From contig NZ_JAETXM010000007.1 of NCBI RefSeq assembly GCF_024494465.1, forward strand, positions 1 to 64,000: a stretch of 64,000 bases of DNA. The letters run 5' to 3'. Both the position numbers and the translations under genes were made by a program. The stretch is from Bacillus sp. V3B (GTDB lineage: Bacteria > Bacillota > Bacilli > Bacillales > Cytobacillaceae). The notes beneath the pieces were generated by a model. It was not told the DNA's origin and ran no database searches. It saw only the letters and a list, made by a program, of their open reading frames with translations. Positions 43,425-53,293 of the stretch are shown here, one piece after another (within the stretch, counting starts at the first letter, position 1; the number at the start of each line of letters is the position of its first letter).

Positions 43425-44435
43425 CTACATTAGCTTTCCCTTTTCCACTAAAAGTTCCCAGCTCTCAGCATTGTCTTTCGTTTGATAGATATTACCATTA
43501 AAAGAGACAAACGTCATTTCCTTCTCATCCTGAGGGTTTATTGCAAAATATAATACCGCATCCTGTTTCATCTCTGGTAAGAGAATTTCTTCTTCTGAAT
43601 TGTCATCTAAAGAGCGTTTTATTAATGAGGCATTTCCATCAAATGTTCCGTAAATGAGATCGTCCTTTGTGAAAAATACAGATGTCCCCTGCATTCCACT
43701 TGTGATTAGCTCAAAGCTTTCACCCTTATCGTCAGAAAGATAAATTCCTTTCTGCCCAACAGCAGCAATTTTATTTCCATCTTCAGGGTGAACAACAATG
43801 CTTAGTAATTCGTCATCTAATCCTTTTGCAGCTACCTCGTTCCAAGTCTTTCCATCATCTTCGCTAACATAAAAAGTATTAGCTTCCATTAATGGATTCT
43901 CATGAGGGCTCATAACAAAAATTGTCGGATTTTCATACCCTACCCCCATTAAGTGAAAGTCCACTTCTCCTTCTAGAGTAAGATCTTCAAGTGTTTGCCC
44001 ATTATCTGTGCTTTTTTTGATTCCAAAAGGATTGGGTAGCTGAGAATCAACACCGGGATGCCCGCTTGAATAAAAACCATCTGCTGTCGCATTAAATCCC
44101 ATGTAGTCATTGTTTTCTCTTTTTGTTTTGTACCAACTTCCATTTTCATACACTTTTAAACCATCATGAACTGCAAAAAACGGAACAGCTTGATTGCCTG
44201 CATATCCAACTCCATGGATATGATCAATCTTCCCCTCAAACGGTTCAAAAAAACCATTGGTGGCAATGAATTGACCTGTTTCAACTGATGATTGTTGCTC
44301 ATTTGTACTATTCTGTGTTTCTGTTTGCTCTGCTGATCCTTCTTTAGTAACCTTTGGTTCTTCCTGTCCGCATGCGGCAAGCACTAATATCATTCCTAAA
44401 GTTGCTATAACAAAGTACTTTTTCAATCCCTTCAC
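43425..44435 (-). CDS. F510_1955-type beta-propeller lipoprotein
   Basis: A 336-aa lipoprotein (signal MKGLKKYFVIATLGMILVLAAC, Cys about 22) with a Gln/Thr/Ser linker and repeated Asp-box-like BNR/sortilin segments (KSTDNGQTLEDL, YVSEDDGKTWNEV, YLSDDKGESFELI, YQTKDNAESWELL). This is the pattern of the F510_1955 family as I know it, often found near copper genes in Bacillales. It is likely an extracellular propeller anchored to the membrane. It is convergent with the multicopper oxidase. Confidence 0.75.
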   Translation of the reverse strand: MKGLKKYFVIATLGMILVLAACGQEEPKVTKEGSAEQTETQNSTNEQQSSVETGQFIATNGFFEPFEGKIDHIHGVGYAGNQAVPFFAVHDGLKVYENGSWYKTKRENNDYMGFNATADGFYSSGHPGVDSQLPNPFGIKKSTDNGQTLEDLTLEGEVDFHLMGVGYENPTIFVMSPHENPLMEANTFYVSEDDGKTWNEVAAKGLDDELLSIVVHPEDGNKIAAVGQKGIYLSDDKGESFELITSGMQGTSVFFTKDDLIYGTFDGNASLIKRSLDDNSEEEILLPEMKQDAVLYFAINPQDEKEMTFVSFNGNIYQTKDNAESWELLVEKGKLM

Positions 44436-44554
44436 TCCTATTTACTTTTACAAATTTTATAATTAAAATTACTACAAAAATGTGCAGAATTTATGCAGTT
44501 AGCTAAGTGGTGGGTAGTTCACTATAAAATAAGCTTTATTTCAAAGCCAGCGTT

Positions 44555-44878
44555 TTAGGTTAAATACCTTATTAACAAAAACATCATTATGATAAAAAAA
44601 CCGATTATCACAAAGAAATAACTAAATCCCTTAAAGTCCTCTCTTTTTTGTAATTGGTTATATTCTTTATAAGTGATTTCTCCTTTGGCAAACCTTAGTC
44701 CATTATGATCAGGTTTTACAGAATAAAGTGTACCCTTCGTATCTTCTAGAATTACTTTAGTAATAAGATCTTTTCCATTCCAATGATCATCGTGTTTTTG
44801 AAATTCTAAACTGTTACCTCTTGAAACCTCTACCCTTACCAATTTGTACAATGAATTTTTTCGTATCTCTTCACTCAT
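44555..44878 (-). CDS. Hypothetical protein with C-terminal membrane helix, 107 aa
   Basis: A soluble charged N-terminal region (MSEEIRKNSLYKLVRVEVSR) ends in one membrane helix (FSYFFVIIGFFIIMMFLLI). The stop codon is close to the C-terminal RYLT. The composition suggests a small tail-anchored protein. No family recognised. It lies between the propeller lipoprotein and an IS6 copy that lacks its left end, so sequence upstream of its promoter may have been lost. Confidence 0.45.
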   Translation of the reverse strand: MSEEIRKNSLYKLVRVEVSRGNSLEFQKHDDHWNGKDLITKVILEDTKGTLYSVKPDHNGLRFAKGEITYKEYNQLQKREDFKGFSYFFVIIGFFIIMMFLLIRYLT

Positions 44879-44935
44879 TTCATAAGCCTGTTGCTCAATA
44901 AAATTATTAGAAACAAAAAAGGTGTGTGATCAGTA

Positions 44936-45694
44936 TGGAAAAGCAAAATGTATTCAAGTGGAAGCATGATCAGCCTGACATTATTTTGTTAAAGGTAAGA
45001 TGGTACCTTGAGTTTTCGTGATTTAGTGGAAATGATGGAAGAACGGGGCTTATTCATTGCTCATACAACGATCATGCGTTGGGTTCATCAGTATGGTCCT
45101 GAATTAGACAAACGAATCCGTCGTCATCTCAAACAAACCAATGACTCATGGAGAGTGGATGAAACGTACATAAAAGTAAAAGGTCAATGGATGTACCTGT
45201 ATCGTGCAGTGGATTCCGAAGGAAACACAATCGATTTTTACCTAAGCAAAACAAGAGACCAAAAGGCTGCAAAGCGCTTTTTCAAGAAAGCCTTGCGGTC
45301 TTTTCATGTTTCGAAGCCTCGTGTCATAACAGTTGATAAGAACCCAGCCTATCCAATCTCCATTCAACAACTGAAACAGGAAAAAAGATTCCTGAAGGCA
45401 TCCAAATAAGACAAGTTAAATATCTCAATAACATTGCCGAACAAGATCATCGGTTTATCAAGAAGCGAGTTCGTACGATGTTAGGGTTCAAATCCTTTCG
45501 AACAGCAAAGGCCATGATTTCTGGAATAGAAGCGATGCATATGGTTAAAAAAGGGCAACTTGTTTTACAGGACAAGTCTGCCCAAAATCAAGTGAAAATC
45601 ATCCATAAACTATTTGGAATCGCTGCTTAAAAAGAAATTCAGTTAAGAAATTTATATGCTGTTTTTAAACAAATCCAACCTTTTCACCAGAACC
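44936..45694 (+). mobile_element. IS6-family IS, transposase interrupted by two frameshifts
   Basis: The transposase reads MEKQNVFKWKHDQPDIILLK from 44936, and is broken by a short deletion near 45008. It continues through SFRDLVEMMEERG, the catalytic DDE region (DSWRVDETYIKVKGQWMYLY; ITVDKNPAYP), shifts again near 45400, and ends with EQDHRFIKKRVRTMLGFKSF to a stop at 45630. A right inverted repeat (CCAGAACC, 45687-45694) is present and the left one is missing. It is the most complete of three IS6 copies here but is inactive. Confidence 0.85.
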
Positions 45695-45987
45695 TTTGAG
45701 AATATAGATGCTTGAGAAACGTTCTAGAACGAAATTAGAAACACTTTTTGTGTATTAACTATCATTCGATGCAAATCTAAATCCTTTGATTAATCATTTC
45801 GTATTCATTAACCTTTTTATAACTTCTTTCGGATACAGTATAGGTCAACCACAGATTCGCAGTCGGCCTATAACTATAATAACCAAAACGCTTCTTCAAA
45901 CCTCACCCTCTGAAAGTAGTATTTTATATAAAATCGTCCATATAAGAGCTTTTACATGCAGTTGATATTGAGTTATATCCATTCTCA
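45695..45987. other. Intergenic region, no gene recognised
   Basis: AT-rich DNA between the IS6 right end and the - strand HTH gene. No ORF, repeat or clear promoter was found. Confidence 0.4.
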
Positions 45988-46959
45988 TTAAGATTCTTCC
46001 TTTTTTAAAACGTGATGAATGGCTCGCTTCACCCACTGGCTCATCGTGATATTCTCTTGTTCTGCTAATTGCTTTACCATATCCAACATCTTAATTGGCA
46101 GCTCTAAATTCGTTTTTCGATAAGCACTTTGTACAAGCAAGAAATCTTCCACCATTTCAATTGTTCCTTCTTGTACAAACGGAATGAGTTGGTCTAAAGG
46201 AAAAGGAACCGAATTTTGAATTGGCATTTCTCCTGCTTTCATTGAAATATACACGCTTTGTTCTTGTTCGCGGACTCCTAGATTTTCAATCCCCCACGAC
46301 TCATAAATGAAATCGATAAAGGGATACAAAATATCTTCCCCTTTTGGAATTTGCAAGTGGACATACCCCTTATAATCGAATGAATCGGCATGAATACCAT
46401 AACAAGGTTCCAATCCATACTTTTCTATTCCTTCCTTATATTCAACCCACTTTTGATAATATGGAAGATAAAAACCCCAGTTATGCTCCTCATCCCTCAT
46501 CACCCGGGCAGCTACACTATCAGTCGATTGAAAATACTGAAAAAGGCTAATATCATGAGTAGAATCATAGAATTCACTTTTCCGTACACGGTCGGTTTCC
46601 GAAGATTGAAGAAGTTCTTTTGTTTCTTGGAAAGCTTCGTCAGATATTACATACGTCGTTCTCTCATCTCCAAAAGGAACTTCTACAGCTTGAATGGTTC
46701 CGTCTTTAATATACTTATAAACACTTTGAACAGATAATCCTAATTGTTTGGCAACTTCCGATGGACGCATACCAGTTGGATGCCCTTTCTTATCCTCGGC
46801 TAAACGGTCTACTTCTTCTTTATAGTACCGCGCTTCACGATGTAATCGGTGCGGATCTGCAATTTTTCGTATTTTTCCTTGTTTCGCATAATGATAAACG
46901 GTTGCTTTCGAAACACCTAATCGTTCAGCCACTTGTTTTTGGGTATACCATTCATTCAT
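45988..46959 (-). CDS. Double helix-turn-helix DNA-binding protein, 323 aa
   Basis: Two MerR/excisionase-type HTH motifs lie in the first 90 residues (WYTQKQVAERLGVSKATVYH and MRPSEVAKQLGLSVQSVYKY), each followed by a basic wing. The middle is a mixed alpha/beta region. The last 40 residues look like a ribbon-helix-helix or coiled segment (NLELPIKMLDMVKQLAEQEN). Such layouts occur in plasmid regulators or recombination directionality factors. It is divergent from a tyrosine recombinase (47331), with a 40-bp palindrome between them. Confidence 0.7.
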   Translation of the reverse strand: MNEWYTQKQVAERLGVSKATVYHYAKQGKIRKIADPHRLHREARYYKEEVDRLAEDKKGHPTGMRPSEVAKQLGLSVQSVYKYIKDGTIQAVEVPFGDERTTYVISDEAFQETKELLQSSETDRVRKSEFYDSTHDISLFQYFQSTDSVAARVMRDEEHNWGFYLPYYQKWVEYKEGIEKYGLEPCYGIHADSFDYKGYVHLQIPKGEDILYPFIDFIYESWGIENLGVREQEQSVYISMKAGEMPIQNSVPFPLDQLIPFVQEGTIEMVEDFLLVQSAYRKTNLELPIKMLDMVKQLAEQENITMSQWVKRAIHHVLKKEES

Positions 46960-47108
46960 ATCTGATCCTCCTATCTCTGTTTATTCTATTTTTCATCCAT
47001 AATAAAAAAAGAAATAACTATTAACAATTAATTGATAATTAATAGATATCTCCATCTTTAAAAATTAAATTGTATAATATTAAGTATTATAATAATGTTA
47101 TTTTAAGG

Positions 47109-47148
47109 TATTATTATCTATATATCAATTGATATATAGATAATAATA
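47109..47148. promoter_or_regulatory. Perfect 40-bp palindrome, probable operator
   Basis: Two exact 20-bp arms (right arm TTGATATATAGATAATAATA) with no spacer, midway between the HTH gene start (46959) and the recombinase start (47331). It is AT-only apart from two G-C pairs per arm. Likely a binding site for the double-HTH protein. Confidence 0.6.
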
Positions 47149-47330
47149 AAATCTAATTATATAATTTATTAACCTAATATAAACAAAGGGAATGTTTTTT
47201 TATGTTGATTAGAATATATACGAATATAAATATTTGTTATAATTTAATTAACTTATTTTATTAAAAGAAATTGATTGATTTATTCATAATAGAGATTATT
47301 TTTAAAAATAAATAAAGGAGGTTTGTAAAT

Positions 47331-48479
47331 ATGATGAATTTTATGGAACATAAAAAATACCTTCAAGTAACTGATTGGAAAAAGGAACTTAAAGATAGTT
47401 CTTCACTTTCTCTTTTACAAGAGCGTTTGGATCTTGCGGAAAAAAATCAAGAGGAGCCGTTTGCGGATTTTTCTGATGTGGAAATGATGCAATGGTTTTT
47501 ATATCGAAAGGAACATTTGGATCGGCAGCATGACAAATCTTTGAGAACGATAAAAGAATACGAACGGGAGCTTACGCAATTTATTGAGCTGTTGATACAG
47601 TATTCCAAAGATATCGATATAGATATGGATCATATAATAGAAAGTTCTTTATTCAAATCACTTTCCCCGCGCCATATGAGACGTTACCAAGAATGGCTAG
47701 CCGAAAGAAGTCCTTATGTCCAAAAGAAAGGTTCATACTCCCCAGCTACATTGGCAAGAAAGACAACCATCATTAAAAACTTCCTGCAATTCTTATATGA
47801 AAAAGAATATATAAGTGAACCTCTACATAAGGGATTCTTTACTGCAACAGTAAGAAAAGATGACCGGCCCAACCGTGACCTTGGACCACAAGAAGTAATA
47901 CAGCTGCTCGATCATTTCCGTAAAATTAATCATCCTGTTGCCTTTGCAATAATTCATATTCTGACCACAACTGGTTTGAGAAATGAAGAACTTTGTAAGT
48001 TAAAGGTAAGGGATCTCCAATATGATTCTATCAACGGGGGCTACTATCTGGACGTATTGGGAAAAGGAAATAAAAGGAGACAGGTTCCTTTAAAGGAAAA
48101 AATCTTAAATAGCATTCGTATGTTTCGAGATGCTCGAGGGCTTGAGGATGTATCGGTTGCTGGAAAGGAAAAGCCATTAGTGACAACCAATACAGGAAAA
48201 GCGTATACACCTTCCTATTTATCTCAGTATTTAACCAAAATGATCAAGGAGACGAATTTACCTTTTCTTTTACATCGCACCTCTCCTATTGGACCGCATA
48301 CGTTTCGCCATGCTTTTGCGATTATTTCTCATAAAAGTGGAGTAGATATTTATCAGATTATGCGTTCACTAGGACATGAAAAAATAGAAACGACGATGAT
48401 CTATTTAGAAAAGGTTTTTGAAAAGGAACGACATGCGATTCACGGTTGGAATCCTGAAGTATTTGGAGAGTATATATAA
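47331..48479 (+). CDS. Tyrosine recombinase / integrase
   Basis: A 382-aa phage-integrase-family protein. The N-terminal SAM-like core-binding domain is LRTIKEYERELTQFIELLIQ. The catalytic residues appear in HILTTTGLRNEELCKLKVRD (Arg I), VLGKGNKRRQVPLKE (Lys), GPHTFRHAFAIISHKSGVDI (H-x-x-R), SLGHEKIETTMIYL (His, Tyr). AAAGGAGG precedes ATG 47331. It is distinct from the XerS-like enzyme 7 kb upstream. With the divergent double-HTH gene it may form an integration module. Confidence 0.88.
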   Translation: MMNFMEHKKYLQVTDWKKELKDSSSLSLLQERLDLAEKNQEEPFADFSDVEMMQWFLYRKEHLDRQHDKSLRTIKEYERELTQFIELLIQYSKDIDIDMDHIIESSLFKSLSPRHMRRYQEWLAERSPYVQKKGSYSPATLARKTTIIKNFLQFLYEKEYISEPLHKGFFTATVRKDDRPNRDLGPQEVIQLLDHFRKINHPVAFAIIHILTTTGLRNEELCKLKVRDLQYDSINGGYYLDVLGKGNKRRQVPLKEKILNSIRMFRDARGLEDVSVAGKEKPLVTTNTGKAYTPSYLSQYLTKMIKETNLPFLLHRTSPIGPHTFRHAFAIISHKSGVDIYQIMRSLGHEKIETTMIYLEKVFEKERHAIHGWNPEVFGEYI

Positions 48480-48552
48480 TAGAAGAAACTCGGAAATTAC
48501 TAACCCACCACTTAAACTTTAATATCAGAAACGAACTAAGGTAAAATGAAAA

Positions 48553-48586
48553 GGCATGAGTTCGATTTCATACCGAACTCATGCCC
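48553..48586. terminator. Terminator between convergent genes
   Basis: GGCATGAGTTCG pairs perfectly with CGAACTCATGCC around a 9-base loop, between the recombinase and the - strand fragment. Confidence 0.7.
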
Positions 48587-48608
48587 AAGAAGTTCCCAAG
48601 TAAGTAGT

Positions 48609-48848
48609 CTAAAACACTATATTTTCTTCCTTATTACTCTCAGAAACTTTAGAATGAGGATCTGCCTCATTCATAAATTCTAAATGTTTAAGAAGATCAA
48701 TAAACTTCCGAAGTGTCTCTACTTGATATTCATCAATCTTCTTATCCTCAAATGAATAAAAGCCTTTTTTAGCTCTTAAACCTATTTCTCCACTTTTCAT
48801 TTTTTCATCAATAATTTCAGGAGGAGCAAACCGATCTTCCTTCAACAC
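48609..48848 (-). pseudogene. 3-hydroxyacyl-CoA dehydrogenase C-terminal fragment cut by IS6
   Basis: Encodes the C-terminal substrate/dimer domain (RFAPPEIIDEKMKSGEIGLR, then KKGFYSFEDKKIDEY) of a 3-hydroxyacyl-CoA dehydrogenase. The NAD domain is gone. At 48849 the coding sequence joins IS6 transposase sequence (KQTNDS segment), so deletion mediated by the IS removed the upstream part. This is a remnant of another beta-oxidation gene. Confidence 0.7.
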
Positions 48849-49158
48849 GAGTCATTGGTTTGTTTGAGATGACGACGGATGCGTGGACCATACTGATGAA
48901 CCAAACGCATGATCGGATCGTTGTATGAGCAATGAATAAGCCCCGTTCTTCCATCATTCCCACTAAATCACGAAAACTGAGGTTTTACCGTAGGTACCAT
49001 CTTACCGTTAACAAAATAATGTTAGGCTGATCATGCTTCCACTTGAATACATTTTGCTTTTCCATACTGATCACACACCTTTTTTTAGAGTAGTAGTATC
49101 AGTATGTCCTAGATTTAAAGATTAATTGCATTTATCTTGAAGTTTTTGCACCAGAACC
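48849..49158 (-). mobile_element. IS6-family remnant, N-terminal half
   Basis: An inverted-repeat end GGTTCTGG (reverse of 49151-49158) precedes a transposase N-terminus (MEKQNVFKWKHDQPNIILLT..., start near 49064). The coding sequence is broken near 48985 and stops at the KQTNDS segment at 48849. It joins a codY fragment on one side and a dehydrogenase fragment on the other. Confidence 0.75.
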
Positions 49159-49313
49159 GTAAATCCTAATACTTTACCATGACTATTTATGATCAAAATA
49201 TTGGCATTCATAACCTCACTCAACGTTTCAGACACTCTATTAAGGCCGACTTAATAAATTGAATTTTGTTGCAATATAAGATTCATTTTTCTTGTTTTAT
49301 ATAATAAATCCAT
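49159..49313 (-). pseudogene. codY N-terminal fragment with in-frame stop, truncated by IS6
   Basis: From ATG 49313 (CAGGGGAAAAACA upstream) the translation is MDLLYKTRKMNLILQQNSIY, stop, then VSETLSEVMNANILIINSHG and KVLGFT. This matches the CodY start (MxLLxKTRxINxxLQ...MxETLxxVIxxNxFVVSRRGKLLG), including the GAF-domain entry. The IS6 end begins directly after GGATTTAC. CodY is the GTP/branched-chain-amino-acid sensor of Bacillales. This is a divergent second copy, now dead. Confidence 0.72.
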
Positions 49314-49369
49314 TGTTTTTCCCCTGTTTTTATTATTTTTATACGAAACTTATCCGGATATTACAAGAC

Positions 49370-50089
49370 TTATTTATCATTCAAAACAATATAAGTAGCT
49401 CTAATTGGACCGTGTACCCCTACAATTAAATTTAATTCGATATCAGCGCTGTTGCTTGGACCCGTTACAAAATCAATACAAGATGAGATTCTTATTCCGT
49501 CTTGAACCAATCGACTGATATAAGAAGTTGCCTGTGTCATTCTGGGTACAATCGTACTTTTTGGAATAATAGCAATATAGGCTTTAGGTAGTAAACTCAC
49601 GACTCTTCCTTTGTTTTTATCCGTGAATAATACAGCCGTACCTGATTCAGCAAGTGTAATGTCGCTGAATGTGATTCCCACATCGGCTTTTTCCGCTATT
49701 TCTATGTTTTTGTCTTTTAACTCGGGATCCCACAGGTGAAAGTCAATACCATAGTCGGCTAATTTTGAAAATAAATGTTCCTCTAAACTATAGGTTTTAT
49801 ACCTTTCATCATTCCAACTAATGGACTTTTTAACATGAAACTCTCTAAATACATGGAGTATTTGTTGAGGTAATTCTTTTGAAGTCGTTTCGATCAAATT
49901 GGTGTGAATCAACTTACATTGATTCCTTAATACTTCCAATAGTTCCTCTTGAGTTGAATTCTTCCCTACTTCATATTGGGGAGTTTTCATCCATGCTGGC
50001 TTTAAGACTGTTGTTATTCTTGGACGATTTAACTTAGTCGCCACTTTGTTCAAGAAATATTCTCGATGATATACTTGCCCAATTCTCAT
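49370..50089 (-). CDS. lutC: Lactate utilization protein C
   Basis: A 239-aa LUD-domain protein: DVGITFSDITLAESGTAVLF, then RVVSLLPKAYIAIIPKSTIV and FVTGPSNSADIELNLIVGVH with GPIRATYIVL, the signature of LutC/YkgG. LutA, LutB and LutC together oxidise L-lactate to pyruvate in Bacillus. GAGGTGAATAAAC precedes ATG 50089, and lutB ends 3 bp upstream, so translation is coupled. It is the last gene of the - strand lut operon. Confidence 0.92.
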   Translation of the reverse strand: MRIGQVYHREYFLNKVATKLNRPRITTVLKPAWMKTPQYEVGKNSTQEELLEVLRNQCKLIHTNLIETTSKELPQQILHVFREFHVKKSISWNDERYKTYSLEEHLFSKLADYGIDFHLWDPELKDKNIEIAEKADVGITFSDITLAESGTAVLFTDKNKGRVVSLLPKAYIAIIPKSTIVPRMTQATSYISRLVQDGIRISSCIDFVTGPSNSADIELNLIVGVHGPIRATYIVLNDK

Positions 50090-50091
50090 GT

Positions 50092-51501
50092 TTATTCACC
50101 TCTTTTTTTATACCATTCTCTGAAACTTTCCTTACTAGTGGCAGGGAAATCGCGTAATTCTGTCCAAGATTTTATGGGGCCTGGTCCCTTTTGTAAAGCG
50201 CTTTCCATATGTCCCATAATACTTGAAATCGACTTGACCCCAACTTTATAAACTTGAGATGAACTTGTCGCCATTTGATAACCTTTCATAGCTATTTTTT
50301 CTGCAAACGGAGATTTTTTTTCATCCTCTACAATTTTTCTTCGGTGTTTAATCAATAATTCATGAAGAGGAATTTTCACAGGACATGCATCCGTACAAGC
50401 TGCACATAAAGAAGATGCATACGGTAATTCTTTATAATCGTCATATCCGCCTAATAATGGTGTTAATACCGCTCCAATTGGCCCTGGATAAATGGAACCG
50501 TAAGAATGACCGCCAATATGACGATAGACTGGGCATACATTAATACACGCTGCACAACGGATACAATGTAGTGCACTTTGAAATTCTGTTCCTAAGATAT
50601 TGGATCGTCCATTGTCAACAATAACCAAGTGGAATTCTTCCGGACCATCCACTTCTCCTTCTTCTTTTGGTCCTGTTAAACCGGTAATATAACTTGTTAA
50701 TTTTTGACCCACTGCACTTCTGCACAGTAAACTAACTAAAATATCTAACTCTTCCCAAGTTGGAGCAATCCGTTCCATGCCCATCACTGTAATTTGAGTT
50801 TTAGGTAAAGCCGTTACTAATCCTGCATTCCCTTCATTTGTGACAAGGCATATAGATCCCGATTCAGCAACAGCAAAGTTACATCCTGTTATTCCAATGT
50901 CGGCACTAAGAAACTCTTGACGCAGCTGTTCTCGGGCAAATAAGGCAAGCTCTTCAGGTACTTCTGACCTTTCATAGCCTTTTTTCTCTTTAAATGTATC
51001 ACGGATTTGTTCTTTATTTTTATGAAGTGCCGGAATGACAATATGCGAAGGTGGATCATGATCATCAAGTTGAAGAATATATTCTCCTAAGTCCGTTTCA
51101 ATGACCTCACAACCGGCCTTTTCTAAGGCTGCATTTAAATGAATCTCTTCCGTTACCATTGACTTTGCCTTTACAATTTTTTTAGCTTGTTTTTTCTTAA
51201 CTATTGAAGTTATGTAATCATTTGCCTCTTCCTTTGTTTCAGCAAAGAAGACATGGCCTCCAAGTTTTGCGATATTTTCACTTAATTGTTGTAAGTAGTA
51301 ATCTAAATTTTCAATGGTATGGGTTCGAATCTCTTCACCCAGTTTCCGCCATTCTTCCCAATTTCCAAGTTCCTCCGCTGCCGACAGTCTCTTTCCCTGC
51401 ATTCTTTCTTGTGCGGCTACAACCGCGTTACGCATAAATGAATTGTGAACCCCTTTATCGACTCGTTCGAAAAAACGTTCCTCACCAATTTTCATCGCCA
51501 T
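50092..51501 (-). CDS. lutB: Lactate utilization iron-sulfur protein B
   Basis: ATG 51501 overlaps the lutA stop (TGATG) and has GAGGGTGATA upstream. The 469-aa protein has an N-terminal LUD domain ([40 protein letters not shown]) and a C-terminal pair of 4Fe-4S motifs [19 protein letters not shown] and [14 protein letters not shown]. This is the LutB architecture. It transfers electrons from lactate oxidation, ultimately to quinone. Confidence 0.93.
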   Translation of the reverse strand: MAMKIGEERFFERVDKGVHNSFMRNAVVAAQERMQGKRLSAAEELGNWEEWRKLGEEIRTHTIENLDYYLQQLSENIAKLGGHVFFAETKEEANDYITSIVKKKQAKKIVKAKSMVTEEIHLNAALEKAGCEVIETDLGEYILQLDDHDPPSHIVIPALHKNKEQIRDTFKEKKGYERSEVPEELALFAREQLRQEFLSADIGITGCNFAVAESGSICLVTNEGNAGLVTALPKTQITVMGMERIAPTWEELDILVSLLCRSAVGQKLTSYITGLTGPKEEGEVDGPEEFHLVIVDNGRSNILGTEFQSALHCIRCAACINVCPVYRHIGGHSYGSIYPGPIGAVLTPLLGGYDDYKELPYASSLCAACTDACPVKIPLHELLIKHRRKIVEDEKKSPFAEKIAMKGYQMATSSSQVYKVGVKSISSIMGHMESALQKGPGPIKSWTELRDFPATSKESFREWYKKRGE

Positions 51502-52226
51502 CAATTATCACCCTCACTATTTAGGACTTCAGCAATATGCATGACCTTTATTGGTTTTCCTTTTCGATTGATTCTTCCGCCAATATTCATTAAACAACCA
51601 CAATCTGCGCCAATGAGTACCTCTGCGCCCGTCTCTTCAATATGCTTAATTTTTTCATCAACCATTTGTTCCGAAATCGGTCCCATTTTCACCGAAAAAG
51701 TTCCTCCGAACCCACAGCAATCATAGTGATTGGACAGTGGCTTCATCTCTAAACCTTCTACATTTTCCAATAATTTCGCTGGAGCATCCTTAACACCTAA
51801 TAAACGAGTCATATGGCAAGAACTGTGATAGGTTGCACGGGCAGGTAGACTGGCATTTACATGATCTACTTTTAATACATCAACTAAAAACTGTGTTAAC
51901 TCATAAGATTTATTTGCAAGATTGGCAGCCCTATCTCTCCATTCAGGTTGATCATCAAATAATTTCTTATATTCATGTAACATCGTGATACAAGAACCTG
52001 AAGGGGATACAACATATTCAGCACTCTCGAACGTTTTAATCATATTTTTTGCTACTTCTCTCGTTTCTTTATGATAGCCTGTGTTAAAAGCTGGCTGCCC
52101 ACAACAGGTTTGTTGTTCTGAAAAATCAACTTCACACCCTAGTTTTTCTAATAATTCAACTGTACTTTTACCAACATTTGAATAAAAAACATCTGCGAGA
52201 CAGGTGATAAATAGTGAGACTTTCAT
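51501..52226 (-). CDS. lutA: Lactate utilization iron-sulfur protein A
   Basis: ATG 52226 ([20 protein letters not shown]) after GAGGGTTGAAC gives 241 aa. Two CCG-type cysteine clusters ([35 protein letters not shown]), plus [10 protein letters not shown] and YHSSCHMTR, mark the LutA/GlpC-like Fe-S family. It is the first gene of lutABC. No LutR-type GntR gene or lactate permease is adjacent. The DctP-like binding proteins upstream could serve uptake, but that is conjecture. Confidence 0.92.
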   Translation of the reverse strand: MKVSLFITCLADVFYSNVGKSTVELLEKLGCEVDFSEQQTCCGQPAFNTGYHKETREVAKNMIKTFESAEYVVSPSGSCITMLHEYKKLFDDQPEWRDRAANLANKSYELTQFLVDVLKVDHVNASLPARATYHSSCHMTRLLGVKDAPAKLLENVEGLEMKPLSNHYDCCGFGGTFSVKMGPISEQMVDEKIKHIEETGAEVLIGADCGCLMNIGGRINRKGKPIKVMHIAEVLNSEGDN

Positions 52227-52393
52227 GTTCAACCCTCATTTTCAAATAGATTAGGTCTGTGTTTTAGAATTCTTCTATTATAGTTTCCTCTTAATTTAAG
52301 ATTCAATGGAAAAAGGGAAGAACCAACGCTTCCCCCTTCCTTAATAATAATGACTATCGCCTTATTAATACTACTTATAATTCAATTCATCAA

Positions 52394-52915
52394 TTATTCA
52401 AGAATGTCATTGTTTCTGAATCGTTTTGCATTATTTTGATAAAATTCAGCACCTAATTTCATACGGTTGATTAAATCATCCTGAAGTACTTTTATAGGCT
52501 TCGCTGGAACCCCTACGGCAAGCATCCTTTCTTCAATGATTTTCCCTTCCCCAACAAGAGCACCTGCTGATACAAAGGCTTGCTTTTTAATATGGGCCCG
52601 GCTCAAAACGGTTGCATTCATACCGATCATCGCATCTTCTTCAATAATACATCCATGAATAACACAGTTATGACCAATAGTGGCATTTTTTTTAATCGTT
52701 GTCGGACAGCCAGTATCTGTATGAATGACCGTCCCATCCTGTACGTTCGCTCCTTCTCCGATTGTGATTTTTTCGACATCTCCACGTAATACGGCATTAA
52801 ACCAAATCGTGGCATTTTCCTTAATTTCAACATCTCCAATAATCTGAGCACCTGGTGCAATATAAGCCGATGGGTGAATCTTTGGCGTTATTCCATCTAA
52901 TGAATAAATACCCAA
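52394..52915 (-). CDS. Gamma-carbonic anhydrase-like left-handed beta-helix protein
   Basis: 173 aa. Start TTG 52915 follows GGAGGGATGAC. It has hexapeptide repeats of a left-handed beta-helix (SAYIAPGAQIIGDVEIKENA, GHNCVIHGCIIEEDAMIGMN). Zn-ligand-type histidines occur in DGTVIHTD and IGHNCVIHG. It resembles YrdA/PaaY/CaiE proteins, often found with CoA-transferase or CoA-ester pathways and sometimes with thioesterase activity. Its place between lut and DctP genes gives no sharper function. Confidence 0.82.
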   Translation of the reverse strand: MGIYSLDGITPKIHPSAYIAPGAQIIGDVEIKENATIWFNAVLRGDVEKITIGEGANVQDGTVIHTDTGCPTTIKKNATIGHNCVIHGCIIEEDAMIGMNATVLSRAHIKKQAFVSAGALVGEGKIIEERMLAVGVPAKPIKVLQDDLINRMKLGAEFYQNNAKRFRNNDILE

Positions 52916-53293
52916 GTCATCCCTCCTTTTTTAAAAAATTCAGAAATCACCTTACTATTCCTCTGCAACTGCTCCCTATTAATGCTATTCGGATCTTTAG
53001 GATCTCTACAAGTTAAGAGATTTTTCTGTCGCTTCAAAGGGTTCTTGAACTTGAACGAAAGTTGCCAACCGAACCATTTTGTTAAATGAATTGTCATATG
53101 GATACGTGGTTTCATAACTTCTTTGACTTTTTACTTTCACTTATTTCCCATTAATATTGCTTTTATTTAGGTATTCAAAATTCCCTGTTAATTACACTCC
53201 ATTCGAAACGATCTTAGTAAATAACTTCCATTTTTAAACAAGTAATATCAAACAGATTTTAATTTTCTCTATTAACTAGTACTTAAATTATAC
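52916..53293 (-). other. Intergenic region with a possible small gene remnant
   Basis: About 380 bp. On the - strand one frame reads SYETTYPYDNSFNKMVRLAT and continues to a stop about 20 codons later. It looks protein-like but has no good start or ribosome site and I could not name a family. No terminator or promoter is clear. Confidence 0.3.
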
